From Streptomyces sp. WZ.A104 (lineage in GTDB: Bacteria; Actinomycetota; Actinomycetes; Streptomycetales; Streptomycetaceae): a DNA stretch of 64,000 nucleotides. This document shows, piece by piece, positions 25,906 through 33,479 of this stretch (position 1 is its first letter; each line of letters opens with the position of its first letter). Under the pieces are notes generated by a model that saw nothing but the letters and a program-made list of their open reading frames with translations, ran no database searches and was not told the origin of the DNA. The stretch is from NCBI RefSeq assembly GCF_002382885.1, contig NZ_NWVL01000021.1, positions 1-64,000 of the forward strand, read 5' to 3'. The position numbers were made by a program, and so were the translations under genes.

Positions 25906-26226
25906 GTGATTGATGAGCAGCGCATCTTGAAGCTGGCCGCCCGCCCCCGCGAGGGGCGCGCAGGCGAGGACGAGTTCAGCGCCGCCGCACGGATTCGCAC
26001 GGTGAGCTTTCTGGATCGCGAGAGCGATCCGCTGGCCATGCCGATCCGATGGAGCGCCGCCCTGTGCGGCAGCACGCGAGAGGCCACCACTGCGGTCGAT
26101 GCCGAGGAGCTGTGCGCCGTCTGCCCGATCTCGGCGGAGTGCTCCACCGCGCTGATGGCGGGAGCACCCGCCCACGTGAGCCGGTGGCGTGATCGCTTGA
26201 ACAGGGGACAGGCGATCGCCTCCTGA
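25906..26226 (+). CDS. Degenerate WhiB-like (Wbl) iron-sulfur protein
   Basis: 106 residues from GTG 25906, preceded by GGGGGAG at tight spacing. Cysteines are Cys54, Cys70, Cys73 and Cys79, giving C-x15-C-x2-C-x5-C; the CAVCPISAEC block is typical of WhiB proteins, which hold a 4Fe-4S cluster and bind the principal sigma factor. The usual GVWGG turn is missing, replaced by MAGAPAHVSRW. The first spacer is short for the family. Actinophages often carry Wbl homologues that interfere with host WhiB function, so a phage regulator is plausible. Confidence 0.65.
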   Translation: MIDEQRILKLAARPREGRAGEDEFSAAARIRTVSFLDRESDPLAMPIRWSAALCGSTREATTAVDAEELCAVCPISAECSTALMAGAPAHVSRWRDRLNRGQAIAS

Positions 26227-26231
26227 CCGAA

Positions 26232-26274
26232 GAGAGCCTGCGAGGTGCCGGGAAGCCGGCCTTCGCAGGCTCTC
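26232..26274 (+). terminator. Terminator after the Wbl-like gene
   Basis: GAGAGCCTGCGA (26232-26243) pairs with TCGCAGGCTCTC (26263-26274), a perfect 12-bp stem just after the stop. Confidence 0.7.
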
Positions 26275-26467
26275 GCCGTTGGGTGAAGCTTCTTAAAAGG
26301 ATGCCCTGAGCTGGGAGAACTCCGAACGGGCCACTGCGGACATCGGCAGCCACGGGTGCCGGCACGGCTCCCGATAGCCTGTTCGCTCGGTCGCCCAGAC
26401 CGACCGTCGGCCAGGAGGGCAAGAATCCCTGATCGGCGAGACTTAGTACTACGAAACAGGGGATGAC

Positions 26468-26836
26468 GTGCACAGGTGGGGACGAATCGCAGCGGCATTG
26501 ACCTTCGCCGTGGGTGGGGTGATGACCACGGGGACGGCGGCCTCTGCAAGCACGGCGGGGCAGGCCGACCACGGATGCGAGAGCGGGTGGGTGTGCATTT
26601 ACCAGGGGTGGGAGGAGTGGGCGGCCAGCACCCCGGAGCACAAGTACTACCGCTACGGCACGTACAAGTTCTACAACGAGTTCGATATCCACATGGCGTT
26701 CAACAACCAGACTGGTGGCGCCAAGGCGTACCTGTGCCGTAACTCCAACGGCACCAACTGCGACAAGCTGTTGGTCGCCGATGGCGTCTACTCCGTGAAC
26801 CTGACCCCGTACAACTCGATCAAGCTCACTCCGTAG
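26468..26836 (+). CDS. Secreted small protein, peptidase-inhibitor I36-like
   Basis: 122 residues from GTG 26468. A signal peptide is clear (MHRWGRIAAALTFAVGGVMT, then TAASAS). The mature part starts GCESGWVCIYQGW, the pattern of I36-type Streptomyces metalloprotease inhibitors (Cys-x-Gly-x-x-Cys-x-Tyr). Four cysteines could make two disulfides. Aromatic residues are frequent (YYRYGTYKFYNEF). As a secreted protein encoded in a prophage arm it may be a lysogenic-conversion gene. The inhibitor role is a guess from the motif. Confidence 0.65.
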   Translation: MHRWGRIAAALTFAVGGVMTTGTAASASTAGQADHGCESGWVCIYQGWEEWAASTPEHKYYRYGTYKFYNEFDIHMAFNNQTGGAKAYLCRNSNGTNCDKLLVADGVYSVNLTPYNSIKLTP

Positions 26837-27193
26837 TCCGGGCCTGAGGGCCGGGCCTTCACGGCTTCCCGCCCCCCATCGGGTGGGACTGAAGCAGCCG
26901 GAGGGCCAACCGGCGCATCGCTAGCCTGCGGATCAATGCCGCCTGGCGGTGCGCCCCGGGGCGGCGACTTGGCGCCTATGACAGGACTGGAAGATCGGCG
27001 CCCGTCAGGCGCGAACTACCGCCCGAGGGTGACTGGACGCACTTTCCCAGGCCCTGGCCGCGGTGACCGCCTGCAAGTAGGCACACGCCCTGACTGGCGC
27101 TTCCCCTCGGAAGGAACCGCACCCTTCGCCGCTCCAGGGGAACGCCCCATGCCGGAGCGTGGTCGAGGTCACGTCGGGGGTGGATGCCGGGGC
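26837..27193. other. Non-coding gap before the ParB promoter
   Basis: About 360 bp with no gene I can support. Several short hairpin-forming GC runs are present. The right end leads into the promoter at 27194. Confidence 0.35.
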
Positions 27194-27221
27194 TGGACAC
27201 CCCCCATATCCATAGTAGAAT
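27194..27221 (+). promoter_or_regulatory. Phage promoter, copy 1
   Basis: TGGACA (27194-27199), 16 bases, then TAGAAT (27216-27221). The whole block from CTGGACACCCCCC to CATAGTAGAAT recurs almost unchanged at 34861-34889. It lies 55 bp before the ParB-like gene. Confidence 0.65.
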
Positions 27222-27276
27222 TTAGGTACAAGGTGAGGGCAGGAACTCACCAACTACCCACCTCTTGGAGCCCCCG

Positions 27277-28215
27277 ATGCAGCGCACCGTCAAGATGAGC
27301 CAGGTCCACCGCAACCCCCGCCAGCCCCGCGAGTACTTCGACGAGGAGGCCCTGAAGGAGCTGGCTACCTCCATCGACACCTACGGGCTCATGCAGGCCA
27401 TCGAGGTACGCCCCGACAACGACCAGGGCGGTTACGAGATCGTCTCCGGCGAGCGCCGCTGGCGCGCCCACCAGATCCTTGGCCGCACCAAGATCCGCGT
27501 CACGGTCGTCTCCGAGCAGAACGAACTCAAGCGGTTCAAGCGATCGGTGTCGGAGAACGTCAACCGCGAGGACATGACGCCCTTCGAGGAGGCCCGCGCC
27601 TTCCAGCGCATCCTGGACGAGGAAGAGGGCGCCACCCCGGAATCCGTCGCCGCTGACTTCGGCAAGACCACCACGTACGTCAAGCTGCGCCTCGCCCTGC
27701 TCGACCTGCGCGAGGAGATCGCCAAGCACGTCCAGGACGGCCAGATCGGCACCCAGGCAGCCGTACAGATCGCCGCCCTCTCCCACACCAACCAGGGCTC
27801 CGTCCTGTCCAAGTTCGCACGCGGCGAGTTCGCCTCGGACAACGAGATCGTTCACTTCGCCTTCGCGATGAAGCAGCAGCAGGACCAGGCCGTGCTGATG
27901 ATCGTCGAGGAGATGACGGAGGAGCAGCGCACCGAGCGCGCCGCTACCCAGAAGAAGACCCGCAGCACGCTCGACAAGATCGAGCAGATCCGGGGAATGC
28001 TCGATGAGATCGCCAAGACCGACCCGTTCAAGCTGGCCGAGGCCCTGGAAGGCGGAGTCGGCGCCCGCCTGGAGCAGCTTGACCGTGTCGCGGAGTCGCT
28101 GACCAAGGCCCGCTTCCAGCTCAAGCAGGCCAAGGCGCACGCCGAGGCGAAGGAACTGGTCGTGGTCAACCCCGACGCCGAGACCGAAGCGAACGAGGCC
28201 ACCGCAGCAGCCTGA
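27277..28215 (+). CDS. ParB-family protein (ParB N-terminal domain)
   Basis: 312 residues from ATG 27277, with GGAG six bases upstream; TTG 27265 is the other option. The ParB/Srx domain (residues ~5-95) has NPRQPREYFDEEALKELATSI and the nucleotide-site motif SGERRWRAHQIL. It is followed by ENVNREDMTPFEEARAFQRIL and an HTH (TPESVAADFGKTTTYVKLRLALLDL). The C-terminal part is a long coiled coil. This is the ParB/Spo0J layout, so the protein may bind specific DNA sites. No ParA partner is seen nearby. It could act in prophage replication or regulation. Confidence 0.85.
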   Translation: MQRTVKMSQVHRNPRQPREYFDEEALKELATSIDTYGLMQAIEVRPDNDQGGYEIVSGERRWRAHQILGRTKIRVTVVSEQNELKRFKRSVSENVNREDMTPFEEARAFQRILDEEEGATPESVAADFGKTTTYVKLRLALLDLREEIAKHVQDGQIGTQAAVQIAALSHTNQGSVLSKFARGEFASDNEIVHFAFAMKQQQDQAVLMIVEEMTEEQRTERAATQKKTRSTLDKIEQIRGMLDEIAKTDPFKLAEALEGGVGARLEQLDRVAESLTKARFQLKQAKAHAEAKELVVVNPDAETEANEATAAA

Positions 28216-28227
28216 CCGGCGCCCGCA

Positions 28228-28251
28228 GGGGCGGGGCTCCGGCCCCGCCCC
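28228..28251 (+). terminator. Hairpin after the ParB-like gene
   Basis: GGGGCGGGGC and GCCCCGCCCC form a perfect 10-bp stem with loop TCCG, 13 bp after the stop. The small gene at 28294 follows and may receive read-through. Confidence 0.65.
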
Positions 28252-28293
28252 GCCGCCGCCCAGACCCCCACCCACGCCAGAAAGCAGCGTCTC

Positions 28294-28518
28294 GTGCCGG
28301 AACACAACCAGCAGCCCGACTGGTCCACCATGACCGAAGCCGAGTTCGACCACACCGCCCCCAACACGCTGCCCGTCACCGGCGGCCCGGCCCGCATCGT
28401 CGCGCAGCCAGGCGCCTGCGGAACCGAAGCCCTCTTCGGAGAGGAGCCCCCGCCTGCGCCCGTGAAGCGCCCCGCACCGAAGCCGGGCGGCCCCGACGGG
28501 CAGGAAGAGCTGTTCTGA
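28294..28518 (+). CDS. Small hypothetical protein, 74 aa
   Basis: Starts with a GTG at 28294 (MPEHNQQPDWSTMTEAEFDH). The middle has GACGTEALFGEEPPPAP, and the end is Pro/Lys-rich with acidic QEELF. It probably is disordered. The C-terminal -ELF resembles the short terminal motif that some replication proteins use to dock on the sliding clamp (Q-x-x-L-F type: QEELF), an observation and not a demonstrated function. Codon use matches real phage genes around it. Confidence 0.55.
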   Translation: MPEHNQQPDWSTMTEAEFDHTAPNTLPVTGGPARIVAQPGACGTEALFGEEPPPAPVKRPAPKPGGPDGQEELF

Positions 28519-28625
28519 TATGCCGATCTACCGGTCCGAACCGGCCGCCGACAGCCTTACTGTGAAGCGCAGTTCACGAGCAAAACCTAGATGCGCTCCA
28601 TGATCAGCCGTGACAGGCTCCGCAG

Positions 28626-29507
28626 ATGCCGATCGTTGACGTATCTCCCGAGGTGTCCATCGCGTACGAAAGCTTCGGCGACACCGGGGACCCTCCGGTC
28701 CTGCTCGTGATGGGCTTCGGCGCGCAGATGCTCGCCTGGCACGAGGACTTCTGCGGAGCTCTGGCCGACCGAGGCCGCCGCGTGATCCGATACGACAACC
28801 GCGACTGCGGGCTGTCCACCAAGTTCGACGAACACCCCGTCGACATGAACGAGTTCATCGCCGCCGTCAGCTCGGGTGACTTCCCGGCCGCCCTTGCGAT
28901 GGTCCCCTACCGGCTCACCGACATGGCCAGCGACGGCCTCGGGCTGCTCACCGCACTCGGTATCGAGCGCGCCCACGTGGTCGGCGCCTCGATGGGCGGA
29001 ATGATCGCCCAAACGATGGCTCTGTCCGCCCCCCAGCGGATACTGACCCTAACGTCAATGATGTCCTCGACCGGAGAGCCTGAACTCGGTCAACCCAGCC
29101 CAGAAGCCCAAGCGGTGCTGTTCAGCCCGAAGCCCGCAGACCGAAACGGATACATCGAGGCGGCGGCAAAGGAACTGGTCTGGGGCTCCAAGCGGTACGG
29201 CGACCCCGCGATGCTGCGTGAGCTGGCCGCCGAAAGTTACGACCGCGCCTACTACCCCGCGGGAATCGGACGGCAGCTCGGTGCGATGATCCTCAGCGGT
29301 TCGCGCGCGGATGCGCTCCGTGAACTACGAGTGCCCACGCTGGTGATCCACGGCCTGGACGATACGCTCATCGACCCTGACGGTGGGAAGCGTACTGCAG
29401 AGCTGGTGCCCGGCGCCGAACTCCTCCTGGTTCCCGACATGGGCCACGACCGCCCGCGCGAACTCTGGCCACAGCTCATCGACGCCATCGTGGCTCACAC
29501 CGGTTGA
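28626..29507 (+). CDS. Alpha/beta hydrolase
   Basis: 293 residues. The fold is clear: oxyanion region VMGFGAQMLAWHEDF, nucleophile elbow GASMGGM (Ser122), acid in VIHGLDDTLIDPDGG, and His in DMGHDRPRE. It resembles the esterase and aclacinomycin-methylesterase (RdmC) branch, where a long N-terminal strand and a helical lid lie between residues ~135 and 225. The substrate is unknown. It stands apart from phage genes in role and is probably cargo. It is convergent with the HPr-kinase-like gene across a strong bidirectional hairpin. Confidence 0.85.
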   Translation: MPIVDVSPEVSIAYESFGDTGDPPVLLVMGFGAQMLAWHEDFCGALADRGRRVIRYDNRDCGLSTKFDEHPVDMNEFIAAVSSGDFPAALAMVPYRLTDMASDGLGLLTALGIERAHVVGASMGGMIAQTMALSAPQRILTLTSMMSSTGEPELGQPSPEAQAVLFSPKPADRNGYIEAAAKELVWGSKRYGDPAMLRELAAESYDRAYYPAGIGRQLGAMILSGSRADALRELRVPTLVIHGLDDTLIDPDGGKRTAELVPGAELLLVPDMGHDRPRELWPQLIDAIVAHTG

Positions 29508-29514
29508 ACAGCTA

Positions 29515-29555
29515 CGTCGTCCCGACGAGCGTCCCTGCTGCTCGTCGGGACGACG
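29515..29555. terminator. Bidirectional terminator
   Basis: A perfect 16-bp stem: CGTCGTCCCGACGAGC (29515-29530) pairs with GCTCGTCGGGACGACG (29540-29555), loop 9 bases. It serves the convergent hydrolase and HPr-kinase-like genes. Confidence 0.8.
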
Positions 29556-29645
29556 CTGCCAGTGCCCGGGAACCGCTCCACGTGTGCACGAAAACAAGCT
29601 CAACTCGCGACGGGAGCCCAGCTCTCCAAGCGCGACAGCTGGCCG

Positions 29646-30752
29646 TCAACTGGTGAGTTGACGCAAGAGCTTGGCGCTGGCGTCTCTGTCATGGTTCAGA
29701 GCGACGCTGACACTCGGCAGAGCCGTCAGCCGGTCAGCCAGCACACGACGCACCTCGTCATCGGCGGCCTTGGGTGCGAGCCCGAACACATCGGGGTACC
29801 GGTCCTCCGTACCCGCGGTGAAGAAGTCGCTATCCACCAGCTCCCGGCCGCGCCCCTCGACCGCCGGAGCAGCCGCGGGGGCGATACGCGGGAAGACGAT
29901 CCGGCCAGCCTTCCCGGAGACAGCGAGGGGAAGACCCAGCCACGTTGTGAGCTGGTCCGGGAAGAACTGCGGCTTCAGCTCCTTGCCGCTACTCGCGAAG
30001 ATCGGATCACGCTTGCCGTCGGTGAGTGCCTGGCTGACTCGCTCGTGCTGGGTGGGGTGCAGCCGCTCACCCGCGAGATGCCGTGCCCGCACCTCGTCGT
30101 AGACGCCGAGCGCATCGAGGGAGCCGAGGCCGATGGCGGCGGCCGACGGCCAGGGAAGAACGTCCACTCCCCCATCGCCGTCGGGGCGGACGAACACCCG
30201 GTCGTTGGCCAGGAGCTGCCAGCCGGATTGGGCCAGCAGCAGCGCCGTGGTGGTCTTGCCTGCGCCCTTCTCTCCCAGGGTCAGCACGGTAGATCCGTCC
30301 CGGACGGCGGCGGAGGCGTGCAGGATGTGCCATCCGTCAGCGAGGAGCTGCGAGCGCAGCAGCTCACGGGCGAGGCGAGCGGCGGCGAGCGCCACGGGCA
30401 CGGGCTCGGTGCCGGCGATGCGCAGGACATCAGGCTGGTACTGGTAGGACAGGCTGCTGTCGGGCTGGTGGGCGTACACGCAACCGTCGTCGTCCCGCGT
30501 GTGAAGCAGAGGCGCGTTGGCGTAGGTCACCACGTCGTGCGGGTAGTCGGTCACGAGCTGGGCCAGTTGCGCGGCCTCCGTCTCGTCCACGCCTGCGGCG
30601 ACAAGCGGACCCGCGTCGGCGCCTGCTTCGCTGCTGGTGGCCTGCCACCAGGGGCCGAAGTAGCGGCGCGACCAGTCGGTGATGCTCGGTGTGCTGCTGG
30701 CAACGGTGACGTGGTGGCTGGCCGCGGTGATGCGTACGGCGGTGTGGGTCAC
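29646..30752 (-). CDS. HPr kinase/phosphorylase-like ATPase
   Basis: 368 residues from GTG 30752, overlapping the stop of the upstream dehydrogenase gene (GTGA). The C-terminal half has the HprK fold. LHASAAV is the conserved His-x-Ser strand, Walker A is LGEKGAGKTTT (residues 159-169), and LLANDRVFV places Asp184 where HprK has its second catalytic Asp. True HPr kinases phosphorylate Ser46 of HPr. Relatives of this kind in actinobacteria act on other targets, for example in some peptide-product clusters. Residues 1-130 form an unrecognised N-terminal domain. It is the last gene of the four-gene cassette. The target may be the small protein of the same operon. Confidence 0.75.
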   Translation of the reverse strand: MTHTAVRITAASHHVTVASSTPSITDWSRRYFGPWWQATSSEAGADAGPLVAAGVDETEAAQLAQLVTDYPHDVVTYANAPLLHTRDDDGCVYAHQPDSSLSYQYQPDVLRIAGTEPVPVALAAARLARELLRSQLLADGWHILHASAAVRDGSTVLTLGEKGAGKTTTALLLAQSGWQLLANDRVFVRPDGDGGVDVLPWPSAAAIGLGSLDALGVYDEVRARHLAGERLHPTQHERVSQALTDGKRDPIFASSGKELKPQFFPDQLTTWLGLPLAVSGKAGRIVFPRIAPAAAPAVEGRGRELVDSDFFTAGTEDRYPDVFGLAPKAADDEVRRVLADRLTALPSVSVALNHDRDASAKLLRQLTS

Positions 30753-31666
30753 GATGCGTCGGCTCCTTCGGCGTGATGGGCGATGAGTTGGTAGGCGGTT
30801 CGGGTCTTCTGGTCCGCGGCAGCGAGAAGCGCCTGTTCGCGCCCGCTCAGATCGGGCATGGCCACGGTGGGCACTCCGGCGGTGAACTGCAACGGAGTTC
30901 CGAGGCAGGAGCCCGACGGGTTGACGGCCGACAGTTCCAGCGTCCCGTCGACCAGTCCAAGGGTGTGCGTCAGCGCGGCGAGCACAGCCCCCGCGGGGCC
31001 GCAGCGCGTCCGCCCGAGTCCGGCGTTGATGCGTCGCGGCCGGGCTGACAGCTCCTCGTGGACAGCGGCCAGCGGAACAGTGGTTGGGCGGCTGGCGACC
31101 CGGGTGGTGGACGCGCACACCACTGCGGCGTCACCGTGCTCACCGACCACGCGGCCCGCGACACGTTCCACGGGAACAGCGAGGAGCCGGGCGAGAGTGA
31201 GGCGGTAGCGAGCCGAGTCCGTAGCCGAGCCGACGCCGTACACGCGCCGTACACGGGAGGTCTCGGTGAACAGCCGAGTCATCACGTCGACGGGGTTGGT
31301 CACCACAATGACCGTTCCTTCGTAGCTGGTCAGCTGCCGCCCGAGTGCGGCGATGACGGGGGCGTTCGCCACCAGCCCGGCCATGCGGATCTCCGTGGTG
31401 GAGGTGTTGGTGAACGGGGCGCGCGGGCAGATCACGATGGCATCGCACAGGGTCATGGCCGAAGGTTTGACGGCCTCCACTCGCAGGGGTGAACCGAGAA
31501 CCTGGGCCATGTCCTCCACGTCGGTGACCAGAGCACGGGCGGACGCTCTACTTCCGGAAGCCACCAGGAGGCGGCTACACCAGGGCAGGACGGTGAGCAC
31601 GGTCGCGAGGGTGTGTCCCACGGCGCCGGCCCCGACGATTCCGATCGTCTTACCGGGGTCGGTCAT
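30749..31666 (-). CDS. Lactate/malate dehydrogenase family oxidoreductase
   Basis: 305 residues from ATG 31666. The NAD-binding motif is GIVGAGAVGHTLATVL (residues 9-24). The active-site set is complete: NPVD (124-127), Asp150 and Arg153 in GSATDSARYRL, and His177 in VVGEHGDAAVV. The protein should be an active 2-hydroxyacid dehydrogenase, but overall it is divergent, and the mobile-loop region reads CPRAPFTNTSTTEIRM instead of the usual substrate-selecting loop. The substrate may not be lactate or malate. ATGA overlaps link it to the kinase-fold gene upstream and a GTGA overlap to the HPr-kinase-like gene downstream, so the three proteins are made together. Confidence 0.82.
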   Translation of the reverse strand: MTDPGKTIGIVGAGAVGHTLATVLTVLPWCSRLLVASGSRASARALVTDVEDMAQVLGSPLRVEAVKPSAMTLCDAIVICPRAPFTNTSTTEIRMAGLVANAPVIAALGRQLTSYEGTVIVVTNPVDVMTRLFTETSRVRRVYGVGSATDSARYRLTLARLLAVPVERVAGRVVGEHGDAAVVCASTTRVASRPTTVPLAAVHEELSARPRRINAGLGRTRCGPAGAVLAALTHTLGLVDGTLELSAVNPSGSCLGTPLQFTAGVPTVAMPDLSGREQALLAAADQKTRTAYQLIAHHAEGADAS

Positions 31667-32814
31667 CCGCGTACCGCCGTGGCCACGTTGTTCAGCGCGC
31701 GGAGCCACAGGTCCGGCCCGTTCACTCTGTGCTCGTTCAGGTCCGCGGTAGTGCGGTCGAGCATGGTGCACACGGCGGTCGCATGGTCGATCACGGCCTG
31801 GGCCGCATCGGGCAAGGGCAGACCGGTGGGTGCGGTGAGGTAGGTGGTGAGGATGCTCGTGGCGTCCATCATCCACATGGCCACCAGGGCGCGTAGCCAG
31901 GCGGCGCGTTCGGCTCGGGGCATGACATCGGTGAGCATTCCCGCGAAGGAGTGCACGCCGTCAAGGATCAGGCGGGTGCGGGGACTGCCGGGAGGGTCCG
32001 CGATCAGCGCCAGCGTGAGACGGGAGATGACCTTGCCGTAGTCGGCGCACGGGTGGCTCAGCGACATGCCGGGGTCGAGGAAGGCCGGGCGCGGCTCGGC
32101 GGTGGGCCAGATGACGTGCTCTGGCTTGAGATCCCCGAAGACGACGGTGTTTCCAGGCGGTGTGGCCAGCCGATCACGCAGCAGTCGGCCGACGACCGCC
32201 GCCAGGGTCGGCGCAGCCTGACCGGTCAGGGCGAGGTAGCGGCGCGAGCTGAGGCCGTTGAACTTCCGGTGGAACGTGGCGGGGACGGACCTCTCCGGGA
32301 TGGCGGCTGCGGCGACGAGGGCGGCGGCCTGGTCCTGCCGGAGGTGGGCCAGTTCCTCAGTCATCTGGGCCAGCAGGTCAGCGGTACGGGCGGGCTCCTT
32401 GACGACCAGGTCGGTGAGGGTTGAGCCGGTGATCGGTTCGGTGAACAGAACGCCGGCGGTGTACCCGGTGATCTTCGGGGCACGCAGGCGCGCGGTGTGC
32501 AGGATGCCGTACTGGATCGTTTCCCGTTCCAGCATGCCGCCGGTTGCTGCGATGTAGGCGTCCTGCCGGGCTCGCGCCTCCGGCCAGGGCCCGCATGCTC
32601 CGCGCAGCAGGGAAGCGAGGGAGACGCCGAGGAAGGAGAGCTTCGCGAACAGGGGGCGCCCGTCCACCTCGATGTGGCGGACGTATGCGGTCACCGACGG
32701 CACGTGAGGGCCGAGGCGCACAGCGGAGTCGGGCCACAAGGAGTTGGCGGCTTGCTGGATGCGGTCCGCTGCGTAGTCGAAGACCTGCTCCGGGGCGGGT
32801 AACGGCGCGTTCAT
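31663..32814 (-). CDS. Aminoglycoside-phosphotransferase-fold kinase-like protein
   Basis: 383 residues. The kinase-like fold is shown by the Lys in PLFAKLSFLG (residue 58), the catalytic-loop equivalent VVFGDLKPEHVIW (residues 224-236, Asp228; Phe replaces the usual His and His replaces the usual Asn) and the metal loop AFLDPGMS (Asp247). The substitutions may change activity, though Asp228 and Asp247 are in place. It probably phosphorylates a small molecule or peptide. It is the first of three tightly coupled genes and follows a hairpin that separates it from the 93-aa gene. Confidence 0.75.
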   Translation of the reverse strand: MNAPLPAPEQVFDYAADRIQQAANSLWPDSAVRLGPHVPSVTAYVRHIEVDGRPLFAKLSFLGVSLASLLRGACGPWPEARARQDAYIAATGGMLERETIQYGILHTARLRAPKITGYTAGVLFTEPITGSTLTDLVVKEPARTADLLAQMTEELAHLRQDQAAALVAAAAIPERSVPATFHRKFNGLSSRRYLALTGQAAPTLAAVVGRLLRDRLATPPGNTVVFGDLKPEHVIWPTAEPRPAFLDPGMSLSHPCADYGKVISRLTLALIADPPGSPRTRLILDGVHSFAGMLTDVMPRAERAAWLRALVAMWMMDATSILTTYLTAPTGLPLPDAAQAVIDHATAVCTMLDRTTADLNEHRVNGPDLWLRALNNVATAVRG

Positions 32815-32856
32815 GATGAGGCTCCCAGAGGGTGAGGTGTCTGGTGAGGCGTGGAG

Positions 32857-32900
32857 GCTCCGGGCATCCGGCGACCCGCTGTCAGCCGAATGCCCGGAGC
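32857..32900 (-). terminator. Hairpin between the small gene and the kinase operon
   Basis: GCTCCGGGCAT (32857-32867) pairs with ATGCCCGGAGC (32890-32900), an 11-bp stem with a 22-base loop. It may lower read-through from the 93-aa gene into the three enzyme genes, giving more of the first product. Confidence 0.55.
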
Positions 32901-32956
32901 GGCTTTCGCCGGGCTGCCGTGTTCGGTGTCGCGCGGCAGCCGGATGAACGGGCGGC

Positions 32957-33238
32957 CTATGTGGCCGCGGCGTTGTTGGCGGCAGCGCGGGAGTGGATGG
33001 CTCTGTCGAGCTGCCGGGACATCGCGACCATCTGCGCGGGTGAGATGACCAGCTGGGCGGGCATGGCCTGACCGCCCTGGAGGAGTACAGCGACCGGCAT
33101 GAATGCCTGGTCGGTGACGTGGTCGTAGCAGGTTTCTCGCCGCAGGGGCAGAACGCATTCGACGCCTGCGGGTTTCACTGCTGGCGTCGGAGCAGCATCG
33201 TGCGCAGTGGTGGGCCCGAGGCCCGTCGTGCCGTGCAT
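32957..33238 (-). CDS. Small protein of the kinase-dehydrogenase-HprK cassette, 93 aa
   Basis: From ATG 33238. The N-terminal 25 residues are Thr/Ala/Pro-rich. The middle has two cysteines (VECVLPLRRETCYDH). The rest is a compact segment (FMPVAVLLQGGQAMPAQLVIS) and a C-terminal amphipathic helix (MVAMSRQLDRAIHSRAA). I do not recognise a family. It is the first gene of the minus-strand cassette, divergent from the XRE/TPR regulator. It may be the substrate or scaffold of the three enzymes; no leader-core pattern of a known peptide natural product is visible. Confidence 0.6.
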   Translation of the reverse strand: MHGTTGLGPTTAHDAAPTPAVKPAGVECVLPLRRETCYDHVTDQAFMPVAVLLQGGQAMPAQLVISPAQMVAMSRQLDRAIHSRAAANNAAAT

Positions 33239-33479
33239 CGCGTATTCACCATCTCTCGCGCTTCGAGGGACATGCGGCGGCCGGTGTGAGACCGTCACAG
33301 AGACTGAGGCCGCTGCGCGGCGTGCCCGTCAACCCGCTACTGGACGGCCGGATTTCGTGCACTTGGGCGGCAGCAGACGCCACAGTTAAGGCCGCTGAAG
33401 AGGTTCGCGGTAACCCCGAGAGGAGGCCCCCCTCGTGGGTACACACCATGGGGGTGCCGCAGCAGAGGGGAGTTGAGGT

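Noticed and set aside
32957..33238. Known peptide natural-product precursor
   Set aside because: No double-Gly leader end, no repeated core, no Cys/Ser/Thr-rich core, and no lanthipeptide, lasso or thiopeptide enzymes nearby.
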